A DNA stretch of 64,000 bases from Clostridia bacterium (GCA_910575405.1 CAJTER010000013.1:1-64000), one strand, 5' to 3'; counted from the stretch's first letter, positions 7,697 through 15,214 are shown. Made by a program: numbers and translations. The notes: a model not told the origin generated them from the letters alone.

Positions 7697-10411
7697 ATGC
7701 TTCATAAAGGAACGGCGTTTTTTTACTATAATCGCTATATCATTCTGGCTTTTTTTGTGCCGGTTATTCTCATGTTTGCCGCATTCGCATCGGCGGAATT
7801 TTATCCCTTTGGGGAAAACCAGGCGGCTGTCATTGATATGTATCATCAATATTTTCCCTTTATCAGCGAGCTTCACCAAAAGCTGCAGAGTGGAGGCAGC
7901 CTTTTATATACCTGGAATGGAGGCCTGGGGACAAATTTTCTTACGCTCATATCCTATTACGCGGCAAGTCCTCTGTACTTCCTGACGATTTTTGTTCCGG
8001 ATGCTTATCTGATGGAAGCGGTGACCGTGATTATTCTCATTAAAATCGGGATGGCCAGCGCCTGTATGGCAATTTATCTGCGGAGTATGCATGGGCGGTG
8101 CGACTGCGGCACAGTCGCTTTTTCGGTTCTTTACGGGCTGTGCGCCTATGTGATGGGGTATTACTGGTGCCTCATGTGGCTGGATACTGTTGTCCTGCTG
8201 CCTCTCTGTATGTTGGGGCTTAACCGGCTGCTTGACCAGGGAAGGATCAAGCTTTATACGCTTTCTATTGCAGCGCTGATGATTACCAATTATTATACTG
8301 GCGGCATGGTCTGTATTTTCATTTTCTTTTATTACCCGATCCTGTATTTTTCAAGGGATATCAGGAGAGGTGTCAAAGGCTGTCTGGAGGTGACGGGGAA
8401 GGCGGTGCTGTGCTCTGTTACGGGGATTTTTATTGCAGGGATGACTTTGTTTCCGACCTTTCTCAATATGCAGAATACCTATTATATTGACTCGGAGATG
8501 CCGGAGGATTCCTCCTTTTATCATTCCCTGCTGGATCTGGTAACCAACCTGCTGCCTGAAACGGAACTGACGGTACGGGAAGGGCTGCCTAATATTTACT
8601 GCGGGCTTATCTGCTTTATGCTGGTGATTTTGTTCATGCTGCTGAAGCGTGTTTCCATTCGCAGAAAACTGCTGAACTGCGGATTTTTGGCATTTCTGTT
8701 CCTCAGTCTGAATTGGAACAAGCTGGATTTTGTGTGGCATGGTTTTCATTTTCCAAACCAGCTGCCTTTCCGGTATTCCTTTGTCGTATCGTTTCTGCTG
8801 GTGATCCTGGCTTATGAAGCTTTTTTGAATATACGGGAAATCTCTGGAAAGCAGATTGGAATTCTCGTTGCCGGAGCAGCGGTCTATATTCTTTTGGCGC
8901 AAAAGCTTTATGAAGAGACCTTTAGTGCGGAATTTGTTTATGTGTGCCTGCTGCTGCTATTGCTGTATGGTGCTTTTCTGGCCGCTTACAGGACAGGGCT
9001 CTACCACGAGCCGGCTATGTGCCTGCTGCTGCTACTTCTTGTATGCGGTGAAATGGTCAATCATACGGCGGCTGCTGTTGATAAGGTGAGCTATACCAAT
9101 CGGGCTGAATATTTTGCCGAAAGCAAGGAGGTAAAAGAGCTGGTGCAGGATACGCGGGAAAAGGACAGAGGGCTTTACCGGATGGAAGTGGCAAATCCGT
9201 TGATTCTCAATTCGCCAATGCTGTATCATTATCCGGGAATATCGGAATTTTCCTCCACAGTAAATGGAAATGTTTCTTATTTAATGGAGCATATCGGGCT
9301 GGAGGCAGAAGATGTGAAGAACCGGTATAATTATGTTATGACAACGCCTGTGGCAAATGCTGTGCTGGGTGTAAAGTATATCATCAGCAAGGGCCAGCCC
9401 ATTGAAAATCATTCGGAGCTGACGCTGGCAGGCGGAAAAGAGCTGACTTGCCTTTATGAAAATCAGTATGCGCTGCCCATAGGCTATATGGCAAATCAAG
9501 ATGTGCTGGATACCTGGGATTACAGCCAGGAAAATCCCTTCCAGGTGTTAAATGACTTTGTAGAGCTGGCGGCAGGGGAAGTCGCGCCGGTTTTCCGTTC
9601 TGTGGGAACGCCGGAAATAAGCGGAACCCATGTTTCCCTGGGAGAATATTATGATGGGTATGTGGATTGCAGCGCAGAAGGAGAAGAGCCGGATGCTCAG
9701 CTGGTCTTTACCATAACAGAGGAGCAGCCGATATACGTATTTGTAGAAGCGGAAGGCGCGGAAAGCATCTCTGCGGAGACAGAGACCGGGGAGCCTGTGC
9801 AGCTCAAGGAGGACTGCGGAGCGGTTGTAAGCTTGGGCACCTGCAAAGCTGGTGAAACGGTTACGATTAATATTATATATGAAGGCGAGTCTGCGGGCGG
9901 TATTACTGCGCGGGTATGCGGGCTGGATCAGCAGGCTTGGGACAGGGCTTACGGAGAGCTGGCCGCTGGGGGCCTGACGACAGAGAACTTTGATGACACG
10001 CATGTTAAGGGGCGCATTACAGCAAAGGAAGACGGCGTTTTCCTGACCTCCATACCATATGAAAAGGGATGGAGCCTGAAGGTGGACGGGAAAGAGCAAG
10101 AGATCGATCCTCTGGCAGATGCTCTTGTTGCCGTTCCTATGAAGGCAGGCGAACATACAGTGGAACTGACCTACCTTCCGGACGGCCTGATTCCGGGAAG
10201 CGTTGTCAGCCTGTGCGGCATCGGTATCCTGATTGCCCTGTGCTTTGTGCAGCGAAAGAGCAGCAGAAGGGCGGCAGGACCTGCAGCCGGATATCGTCTG
10301 GCGGCAGCAGAAAATGAAACTGCGGGAAAACAGCGCTCTGGGGAAAGAACGCCTAACAGCGGGGAAGACGCGGAAAAGAGGAGCAATCTGCGAAAAAGGA
10401 GATTTTTGTAA
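7697..10411 (+). CDS. YfhO family membrane protein
   Basis: A 904-residue polytopic protein. The first 480 residues hold about 12 hydrophobic helices with the aromatic-rich YfhO/GT-C-like start (WNGGLGTNF, YYAASPLYFLTIF); a large extracytoplasmic C-terminal part follows (about residues 490-840), then one more helix (GSVVSLCGIGILIALCFV) and a charged tail. In Bacillus and Listeria YfhO proteins help glycosylate wall or lipoteichoic acids as GT-C-type glycosyltransferases. GGGAGGAAGCGAT before the ATG gives a good Shine-Dalgarno sequence. It may share a transcript with apbE. Confidence 0.85.
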   Translation: MLHKGTAFFYYNRYIILAFFVPVILMFAAFASAEFYPFGENQAAVIDMYHQYFPFISELHQKLQSGGSLLYTWNGGLGTNFLTLISYYAASPLYFLTIFVPDAYLMEAVTVIILIKIGMASACMAIYLRSMHGRCDCGTVAFSVLYGLCAYVMGYYWCLMWLDTVVLLPLCMLGLNRLLDQGRIKLYTLSIAALMITNYYTGGMVCIFIFFYYPILYFSRDIRRGVKGCLEVTGKAVLCSVTGIFIAGMTLFPTFLNMQNTYYIDSEMPEDSSFYHSLLDLVTNLLPETELTVREGLPNIYCGLICFMLVILFMLLKRVSIRRKLLNCGFLAFLFLSLNWNKLDFVWHGFHFPNQLPFRYSFVVSFLLVILAYEAFLNIREISGKQIGILVAGAAVYILLAQKLYEETFSAEFVYVCLLLLLLYGAFLAAYRTGLYHEPAMCLLLLLLVCGEMVNHTAAAVDKVSYTNRAEYFAESKEVKELVQDTREKDRGLYRMEVANPLILNSPMLYHYPGISEFSSTVNGNVSYLMEHIGLEAEDVKNRYNYVMTTPVANAVLGVKYIISKGQPIENHSELTLAGGKELTCLYENQYALPIGYMANQDVLDTWDYSQENPFQVLNDFVELAAGEVAPVFRSVGTPEISGTHVSLGEYYDGYVDCSAEGEEPDAQLVFTITEEQPIYVFVEAEGAESISAETETGEPVQLKEDCGAVVSLGTCKAGETVTINIIYEGESAGGITARVCGLDQQAWDRAYGELAAGGLTTENFDDTHVKGRITAKEDGVFLTSIPYEKGWSLKVDGKEQEIDPLADALVAVPMKAGEHTVELTYLPDGLIPGSVVSLCGIGILIALCFVQRKSSRRAAGPAAGYRLAAAENETAGKQRSGERTPNSGEDAEKRSNLRKRRFL

Positions 10412-10428
10412 TTGAAAAAATTTCCATA

Positions 10429-10456
10429 TTGACAGCTTCGAAAATTGTGCTATACT
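10429..10456 (+). promoter_or_regulatory. Promoter of the antisense RNA
   Basis: TTGACA at 10429-10434 and TATACT at 10451-10456, 16 bp apart, form a near-consensus sigma-A promoter. No plus-strand reading frame follows before the terminator at 10502-10532, so it should drive a short RNA starting near 10463. Confidence 0.8.
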
Positions 10457-10470
10457 AAGTAAATAAGAAT

Positions 10471-10489
10471 ACCCAAGATGTCCACATCG
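10471..10489 (+). repeat. Direct repeat copy 1 (in the antisense RNA)
   Basis: ACCCAAGATG followed directly by TCCACATCG. It matches copy 2 at 10619-10640 with one mismatch and a 3-base (TAT) gap. It is the presumed pairing segment of the antisense RNA. Confidence 0.75.
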
Positions 10490-10501
10490 GACACGAAAAA
10501 G

Positions 10502-10532
10502 AAAAACCGGGAGATCCTACCTCCCGGTTTTT
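10502..10532. terminator. Bidirectional terminator shared by toxin mRNA and antisense RNA
   Basis: A perfect 12-bp inverted repeat (AAAAACCGGGAG and CTCCCGGTTTTT) with a 7-base loop. T runs follow the stem on both strands, so it can end both convergent transcripts. Confidence 0.88.
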
Positions 10533-10540
10533 CATGTTGG

Positions 10541-10636
10541 CTAGTTGTCGGAGTCATGATGGTCTAGCCACTTGCACACATAATATCCGATCACATGTGC
10601 CAAAACCGCCATGAGAACACCCAAAATGTATTCCAC
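10541..10636 (-). CDS. Small hydrophobic peptide, predicted Fst-like type I toxin
   Basis: A 31-residue peptide starting at a GTG (10634-10636): one membrane helix (ILGVLMAVLAHVIGYYVC) followed by a polar tail KWLDHHDSDN. The frame extends further upstream, but an AGGAGG Shine-Dalgarno sequence at 10645-10650 sits 8 bases before this GTG, and the promoter at 10683-10711 leaves only a 40-base leader. Fst-family toxins have the same plan: short, one helix, WLD-type junction, charged tail. The gene is convergent with a short RNA carrying a repeat of its start region. Toxin function is inferred from architecture, not shown. Confidence 0.75.
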   Translation of the reverse strand: MEYILGVLMAVLAHVIGYYVCKWLDHHDSDN

Positions 10637-10640
10637 ATCG
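10619..10640 (+). repeat. Direct repeat copy 2 (over the toxin start codon)
   Basis: ACCCAAAATG, then TAT, then TCCACATCG. It covers the toxin start codon (10634-10636) and the first codons on the opposite strand, so RNA from 10471-10489 would pair there and block initiation. Confidence 0.75.
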
Positions 10641-10682
10641 TTCACCTCCTTTCTGCTGTCAGATTGGAGCGACAACACCATA

Positions 10683-10711
10683 ATTATACTGTATATGGAT
10701 TTAAATGTAAA
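10683..10711 (-). promoter_or_regulatory. Promoter of the toxin mRNA
   Basis: Reading the minus strand, TTTACA (10711-10706) and TATAAT (10688-10683) are 17 bp apart, giving a start near 10676. The leader can form a GTTGTC/GACAGC hairpin just before the Shine-Dalgarno sequence, which may limit translation as in the pAD1 system. Confidence 0.8.
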
Positions 10712-10773
10712 TAAAATAGAAAATAATTCCAAAACAAAAAATGGCTGCTGAGGCATTTGTAAAAAGAAAACAC

Positions 10774-10825
10774 TTGCCCAGCTTGGAAACCTGATCTATA
10801 ATAATTGCATATGTGTGCACGAGAA
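10774..10825 (+). promoter_or_regulatory. Promoter and putative operator of the LacI-type regulator gene
   Basis: TTGCCC (10774-10779) and TATAAT (10797-10802), 17 bp apart, predict a start near 10809. Immediately downstream, 10811-10825 reads ATGTGTGCACGAGAA. This matches, at 13 of 15 positions, the reverse complement of 12085-12099 in the promoter of the next gene. Its place at the transcript start suggests autorepression. Confidence 0.6.
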
Positions 10826-10844
10826 CGCACATTGGAGGAGTAGT

Positions 10845-11873
10845 ATGGCAGTAACATTACAGAAAATCGCAGAGGAAGCAGGTGTTTCCCGCGGAACCGT
10901 GGATCGGGCTCTTAATAACCGGGGAAGGATACGGCCGGAGGTAGAAGAGCGGATCAAGCAGATTGCAAAGGATATGGGCTATCAGCCGAGCCGAGCGGGC
11001 AGGGCTCTGGCAATGGCCAAACGAAAGATAAAAATAGGGTTTATCATACAGTCCGCCAGAACGCCTTTTATGCAGCTTGTAAAAAAAGGCGCGTTGGAGG
11101 CAAAACAGGAAGCGGAAAGCATGGGCGGCAGCGTCCGGATTGAAGAGATCGAGGATGTCAATACGGCAGCTGTCATTGAGTTGATGGAGGAAATGCGGGA
11201 GGACAATGTGCAGGGCATCGCCCTCCTGCCTTCCGAGGATATGCTGCTGCAGCAGACCATCGACCGTTTTTCGGAAGAATACGGGATACCCATCGTGACC
11301 TTTAACGGAGATGTTCAGGGCACAAAGCGAAAGTGCTTTGTAGGACAGAATTCCAGGCAGAGCGGAGCGGTAGCTGCGGGCCTGATGGCAGAAATGGTAG
11401 GGGGAACAGGTGAAGTGGTCATTGTATCGGGCCATGCGTCAAACCCGGCGCTGCAGGATCGGATACGGGGGTTTCAAAAGGAAATGGAGCAGACCTATCC
11501 AGAGGTTGCTATTGCGGACATCCGCCACTCCTATGGTGACGACTGGGTTGCGGAAAAAATCGTGGAAGAGGAGTTGCAAAAGCATCCGCGCCTGAAGGGA
11601 ATTTATATTACAGGACATGGGGAAGAAGGCGTTTGCCGCGCCATTGAAAAAGCAGGGAGGTCAGGTACTCTGAAGCTTGTGGGCCATGACTTTCTGGAGG
11701 CAAATCTGGAGTACCTGAAACGGGGAGAAATCAACTTTCTCATCGGGCAGGAGGCGCACGTGCAGGGTTACGAGCCGGTCATGATCCTGCTCAAAGGGCT
11801 GCTGGACGGCAAGTGGCCAAAGACAGAGCTGCAGTATACGGATATTATTATAAAAAACAGGTACAACATCTGA
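10845..11873 (+). CDS. LacI family transcriptional regulator
   Basis: A 342-residue repressor with the classical N-terminal helix-turn-helix (VTLQKIAEEAGVSRGTVDRALNN) and hinge, followed by a periplasmic-binding-protein-like sensor domain (KIKIGFIIQSARTPFMQLVKKG, IVSGHASNPALQDRIRGF, LVGHDFLEANLEYL). The sensor resembles sugar-binding type I folds such as ribose or inositol binders. GGAGGAG six bases upstream supports the ATG at 10845; the longer frame begins at a GTG at 10815 inside the putative operator. The downstream Gfo/Idh/MocA gene is its likely target, so a polyol or sugar is the likely ligand (inference). Confidence 0.9.
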   Translation: MAVTLQKIAEEAGVSRGTVDRALNNRGRIRPEVEERIKQIAKDMGYQPSRAGRALAMAKRKIKIGFIIQSARTPFMQLVKKGALEAKQEAESMGGSVRIEEIEDVNTAAVIELMEEMREDNVQGIALLPSEDMLLQQTIDRFSEEYGIPIVTFNGDVQGTKRKCFVGQNSRQSGAVAAGLMAEMVGGTGEVVIVSGHASNPALQDRIRGFQKEMEQTYPEVAIADIRHSYGDDWVAEKIVEEELQKHPRLKGIYITGHGEEGVCRAIEKAGRSGTLKLVGHDFLEANLEYLKRGEINFLIGQEAHVQGYEPVMILLKGLLDGKWPKTELQYTDIIIKNRYNI

Positions 11874-12079
11874 ACGAATCCTTAAATGGAGCAAAGAACG
11901 TGCTGAAACGGAGACAGAGTGTGCTGGCTAATTATCAATCAGGCCAGTACACCAGCCGTGCAGCACTCTTTTTTGTGGAAAACGACGCGAAAAATGACGA
12001 TCTTGCGTGCTATATGCAGGTGCACGATTATTTATTTGCCTAAAATACTTAAAAATAAAGAAAATTGTAAAATGAAGTT
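11874..12079 (+). other. Intergenic region between the repressor gene and its likely target
   Basis: No supported gene. The short frame at 11813-12043 overlaps the repressor gene and has no recognisable domain. A stretch rich in A and T lies just before the promoter at 12080. No strong terminator hairpin was seen after the repressor gene. Confidence 0.4.
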
Positions 12080-12108
12080 TGCATTCACGTGCACACAACG
12101 CTATGATA
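12080..12108 (+). promoter_or_regulatory. Promoter with embedded operator for the oxidoreductase gene
   Basis: TTGCAT (12080-12085) and TATGAT (12103-12108) with a 17-bp spacer. The spacer holds TTCACGTGCACACAA (12085-12099), the inverted copy of the motif at 10811-10825. Binding there would block RNA polymerase, which fits repression by the LacI-type protein. Confidence 0.55.
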
Positions 12109-12171
12109 GGACCATCAAAAGAAATACAGCAGAGCGAAAATAAAATAAAGGCAAAATCACAAATCAAGAAT

Positions 12172-13131
12172 ATGGAACAGAAAGAAGGAGTAATTGGATG
12201 CGGTGGCATGGGAAGAGATCATATCGGACGTCTAACCAACAAAATCCAGGGAGCAAAGGTAGTAGCGGTAAGCGATGTTTCCGCTGAAAACGCAAAGAAA
12301 GCAGCTGAAATCTGCGGCGCAAAAATTTACAGCACAGGCAGCGAACTGATTCAGGCGCCGGAGGTGGACGCGGTCTTCATCGTATCGCCGGGCTTCGCCC
12401 ATGCCGAGCCACTGCTGGAAGCTATCAAGGCCGGAAAACGGGTCTTCTGCGAAAAGCCGCTCTGTACCACAGCAGAGGATTGCCTGAAGGTTGTCAAAGC
12501 GGAAGCTGAATCAGGAAAGCACCTGATTCAGCTGGGTTTCATGAGACGCTATGACAAGGGCTACATTCAGGTAAAAGAAGCTTTAAAATCCGGAGCATAC
12601 GGGGAGCCGCTCATGCTGCACTGCACCCACAGAAACCCGGAGATAGGCACAAACTACGATACTCCAATGGCAGTCCACGATACAGCGATTCATGAAATCG
12701 ACACTCTCCACTGGCTGGTGGATGACGAATCCGAATCCGTACAGGTGATCCTGCCGAGAGTAACCAAGTACTCACATTCAGCCCTAAAAGACCCGCAGAT
12801 CATGCTCATGAGAACGAAAAAGGGCGTATGCATTGATGTGGAAGTCTTTGTAAACTGCAAATTCGGTTATGATATCAACTGTGAAGTTGTCTGCGAGGAC
12901 GGAGCCATCAAAATGGCGCAGCCGCCTTACCCTTCTATCCGCAAAAACGCGGCAGCAGCAGAGGCGATTGACACGGATTGCTTTGTAAGATTTAAGGATG
13001 CGTATGACACAGAAGTCCAGAACTGGGTAGACTGCGCGGCAGAAGGTATCATCAATGGGCCGACCGCCAGGGACGGATATCTGGCAGCCGTTACAGCCGA
13101 CGCACTGGTAAAGGCAGCGGCCAGTCCCTGA
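12172..13131 (+). CDS. Gfo/Idh/MocA family oxidoreductase (inositol dehydrogenase-like), 3' end probably altered
   Basis: NAD(P)-dependent dehydrogenase fold: GVIGCGGMG nucleotide motif at residues 6-14, the CEKPL motif near residue 100, and DTAIHEIDTLHWL with the catalytic His/Asp region. The family includes myo-inositol 2-dehydrogenase IolG. The ATG at 12172 is chosen because the promoter ends at 12108; no good Shine-Dalgarno sequence is seen before it. The protein has 319 residues, slightly shorter than the usual 335-345, and ends KAAASP just where an isomerase fragment begins in another frame. A deletion seems to have removed the true C-terminus and the next gene's start. Confidence 0.8.
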   Translation: MEQKEGVIGCGGMGRDHIGRLTNKIQGAKVVAVSDVSAENAKKAAEICGAKIYSTGSELIQAPEVDAVFIVSPGFAHAEPLLEAIKAGKRVFCEKPLCTTAEDCLKVVKAEAESGKHLIQLGFMRRYDKGYIQVKEALKSGAYGEPLMLHCTHRNPEIGTNYDTPMAVHDTAIHEIDTLHWLVDDESESVQVILPRVTKYSHSALKDPQIMLMRTKKGVCIDVEVFVNCKFGYDINCEVVCEDGAIKMAQPPYPSIRKNAAAAEAIDTDCFVRFKDAYDTEVQNWVDCAAEGIINGPTARDGYLAAVTADALVKAAASP

Positions 13132-13264
13132 TGGCAGATCTGGAAGCATGCGAAAAACACGGATTTGACTATATTGAAATACGCTTTGACTGCGTAAAGG
13201 ATTACTTAAAGGAACATACGCTGCAGGAACTGGCGGACTGGTTTCAAAACCACCATTTAATGCT
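13119..13264 (+). pseudogene. Fragment of a sugar phosphate isomerase/epimerase (IolE/IolI-type TIM barrel)
   Basis: In the frame of the ATG at 13131, residues 1-44 read like the N-terminal part of an AP-endonuclease-2-type sugar isomerase: MADLEACEKHGFDYIEIRFD, then LQELADWFQNHHL. In intact relatives this segment is preceded by about 20 residues and followed by over 200. Here the beginning is fused to the end of the oxidoreductase gene, and similarity stops near 13264, after which composition changes to AT-rich. It is a relic of a second gene of the sugar operon. Confidence 0.65.
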
Positions 13265-13415
13265 CATGTACGGTAAAGAAGCAAACAACCGAAAACAAGA
13301 GATAGACCGCCAGCACCACACTATTCCGAACCAAAGAAACCAAAGACCAAAAGACAAAGCATTATGGAAATGTGCATAACAGGCTATGAATCATGGATAA
13401 TTCTATTCACAGCAC

Positions 13416-13586
13416 ATGGAAAAGCGAAAGAGCCGAATGCAGATTGCGGAACAATTACCCACACATAAGGACATTCCATTATTTGGGCGGACTATTCTGG
13501 AACAACAATTTTTGCTTTTAGAAACATTGGAAAAATGGGAAGAAAATTTTGAAAAAGAGTTAGCAAAAGAAAGGGAAGAAAAATGA
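13416..13586 (+). CDS. Short hypothetical protein, coupled to the HXXEE-domain gene
   Basis: A 56-residue frame from ATG 13416, acidic and basic in turn, with a helical amphipathic C-terminal half (LLLETLEKWEENFEKELAKE). Its stop overlaps the start of the next gene as ATGA, a coupling normal for real genes. No Shine-Dalgarno sequence is seen, and the in-frame stop at 13398-13400 suggests this may be the surviving 3' part of a longer gene, possibly a regulator. Function unknown. Confidence 0.45.
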   Translation: MEKRKSRMQIAEQLPTHKDIPLFGRTILEQQFLLLETLEKWEENFEKELAKEREEK

Positions 13587-14068
13587 ATTTGATGTATTTT
13601 ATATTTTTTAATTTGGTGATTTATTTACCATTTCACTTGTTTGAGGAAGCTAGTGGCGATTTCCCTAAGTGGATGTATGAGCATAAATGGTTGCCTTATC
13701 ATATGACGCATGGACACTGGATGGCGAACAATTTGTTTATTTACTATCCAATGCTTCTTGCATCAGTTTTTTTATTTGTGTCTATCAATCAGTTTGTCTG
13801 TTTCGGAGTGGCAATTCTTATATGGGGAATCATAAATTTTGGCGACCATTTTTTTTATACAATCAAAGATAGAAAAATCTCTCCGGGGTTAATAACTGGA
13901 ACACTTTTTCTTGTCAATTCAATTTTCGGATTAAGAAATTATTATTTTTCAGATTTCTTTTCTGTATATCAGTTAATCATAGGAATTTTGATTGGTGGTG
14001 TGTTATTTGGTTTGCCTATGGCATTATGTGTTGTTTTATATAAGTTTTTTGATAAGTATTTCAAATAA
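13583..14068 (+). CDS. HXXEE domain-containing membrane protein
   Basis: A 161-residue protein with about four hydrophobic helices. Near the N-terminus it has PFHLFEEASGDFPKW, the HxxEE motif that names the family, and further conserved histidines (YHMTHGHWMANN, FGDHFF). These polar residues in helices suggest a membrane-embedded metal or enzyme site, but no member has a settled function that I know of. Codon use is much more AT-rich than in the surrounding genes, so the gene was probably acquired with the 13265-14106 segment. Confidence 0.75.
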   Translation: MNLMYFIFFNLVIYLPFHLFEEASGDFPKWMYEHKWLPYHMTHGHWMANNLFIYYPMLLASVFLFVSINQFVCFGVAILIWGIINFGDHFFYTIKDRKISPGLITGTLFLVNSIFGLRNYYFSDFFSVYQLIIGILIGGVLFGLPMALCVVLYKFFDKYFK

Positions 14069-14137
14069 ATGCTTAAAATGTACCCGTAATGATTTTGTCA
14101 AGATTAGTTGACACATTTTCCTCAAGGATTTTGTATC

Positions 14138-14708
14138 CTATGCTGCTTCTTTCAGGGAATCATAGTATCGCTGCCGTTTTATCATGGGAGGAAGGCCTCC
14201 ATTAGAGGAACAGATCCTCCGGTTATTCCAATAGCTGATGAAATATCTCCAGATCAGGGTTTTCAGTTCATCCGTGCTCATCTTCTCTGTATCGTAGCGG
14301 TTATAAAGTAGTTCAGATTTCATTCTGGCCCACATGCTCTCGCACCGGGCGTTATCATGGTATCTGCCGCCCGCACTGTTCATGCTCTGCCGTATGCCAT
14401 ACTTCCAGATTACATCCCGGTAAAGCTGGCTGGTGTACTGGCTTCCCCTGTCACTGTGGATAATTGCCCCATGGATGCCCGGATATGTCTTCGCCGCATT
14501 TTCCAGTGTCCGCGCACATAATGGGGCTTTCATATTAGTATCCATCGCCAATCCTACCACGCTGGAATCGAAGCAGTCAAAAACAGCGGAAACATACAGC
14601 TTTCCATCGCTGGCTTTGATCTCTGTTATGTCTGTTACGCACTTGACCAGCGGCTCCTCTGACTTGAAATCACGTTTTAACAGATTAATTCGCCGTCTTT
14701 GGTTTTAA
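14138..14708 (-). pseudogene. IS3-family orfB (DDE integrase) with internal deletion
   Basis: The C-terminal rve integrase core is intact in one frame: VTDITEIKASDGKLYV with the first Asp, IHSDRGSQYTS with the second, and the conserved Glu in NARCESMWARMKSELL. Upstream the frame runs back to LLKRDFKSEEPL near 14660 and then meets a stop. Just beyond, MKFIALKTKDGE is the normal orfB start in another frame. About 100 residues of the HTH_21 region are missing between these points, so the transposase is inactive. Confidence 0.8.
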
Positions 14709-14720
14709 GGGCAATGAACT

Positions 14721-15059
14721 TCATTCTTTCGTTTTTGCTGACCTCAGACGGCTCGCGGCGAAAAAAGCGCTGGCTTCCTCCAGAAAGTCATTTTCCTTCT
14801 TCAAACGGCGGATTTCTTTTTCCTGTTCCTTAACCTGCTGGCGGAGCTGAAGAAGTTCCTGGTTAAGCGTCATGGCGCTTTGCGGGGTTTGTGAACCTGC
14901 CCCAAGGTCGAGGCTGCCAAGGCGGTTGGCCCGTACCCAGCCATACATGGTATTCTTTGGAACCCCCAGTTCTTTAGCGGCCTTTGCTTGTCCGATTTCC
15001 TTTGCCAGTTTCACTGCCTGTACTTTGTATTCATGGTCGTATTGCCTGTTTTCTGCTAT
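14721..15059 (-). pseudogene. IS3-family orfA (HTH transposase subunit), start codon lost
   Basis: The protein is a helix-turn-helix domain (QAVKLAKEIGQAKAAKELGV, then NTMYGWVR) followed by a leucine-zipper-like coiled coil (LRQQVKEQEKEIRRLKKEND), as in orfA of the IS150/IS3 group. In-frame coding sequence extends upstream to an ATA at 15057-15059, positioned correctly after a GGAGTG Shine-Dalgarno sequence, where an ATG would be expected. The first remaining start is a GTG at 15014. It ends with SAKTKE near the A-rich frameshift zone. Confidence 0.7.
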
Positions 15060-15164
15060 TTTTGTTCACTCCTTATTCTCTTGATTATATCTCAAATCCT
15101 TGAGAATGGGCTGTCAACTTTTTTTATACCACATCACTAGCTTCATAACAATAATACCTTACAG

Positions 15165-15214
15165 AAGGCAGCGCTTGCCCGCGGCAGGAAAACCGCGGGA
15201 CGCTGCCTTTTCTT
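15165..15214 (+). terminator. Strong isolated hairpin terminator
   Basis: AAGGCAGCG at 15165-15173 pairs with CGCTGCCTT at 15201-15209, with an inner CCCGCGG/CCGCGGG stem and a T-rich tail. No gene lies directly upstream except the insertion element, so it may be the original terminator of the disrupted sugar operon. Confidence 0.7.

Larger units (their letters stand above)
10463..10534 (+). ncRNA. Predicted antisense RNA (antitoxin) of a par/Fst-like type I toxin-antitoxin locus
   Basis: A transcript of about 70 nt runs from the promoter at 10429 to the hairpin at 10502-10532. Its 5' part (10471-10489) repeats, in the same orientation, the plus-strand sequence at 10619-10640, so the RNA is complementary to the start region of the convergent toxin mRNA. 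It also overlaps the toxin mRNA 3' end through the shared terminator. This is the RNA II layout of the pAD1 par system. Ends are inferred from the promoter and terminator. Confidence 0.72.
14107..15118 (-). mobile_element. Defective IS3-family insertion sequence
   Basis: Terminal inverted repeats are visible: GTTGACA plus CTCAAGGATTT at the left end (14107 on) and the matching TGAGAATGGGCTGTCAAC at the right end (to 15118). The element contains orfA and the 3' part of orfB. Its length of about 1.0 kb is shorter than the usual 1.25-1.4 kb because orfB has lost its middle part. No clear target-site duplication was identified. Confidence 0.8.

Noticed and set aside
11813-12043. Small frame spanning the end of the repressor gene and the next intergenic region
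   Set aside because: Its first part overlaps the repressor in another frame, and there is no ribosome site or homology.
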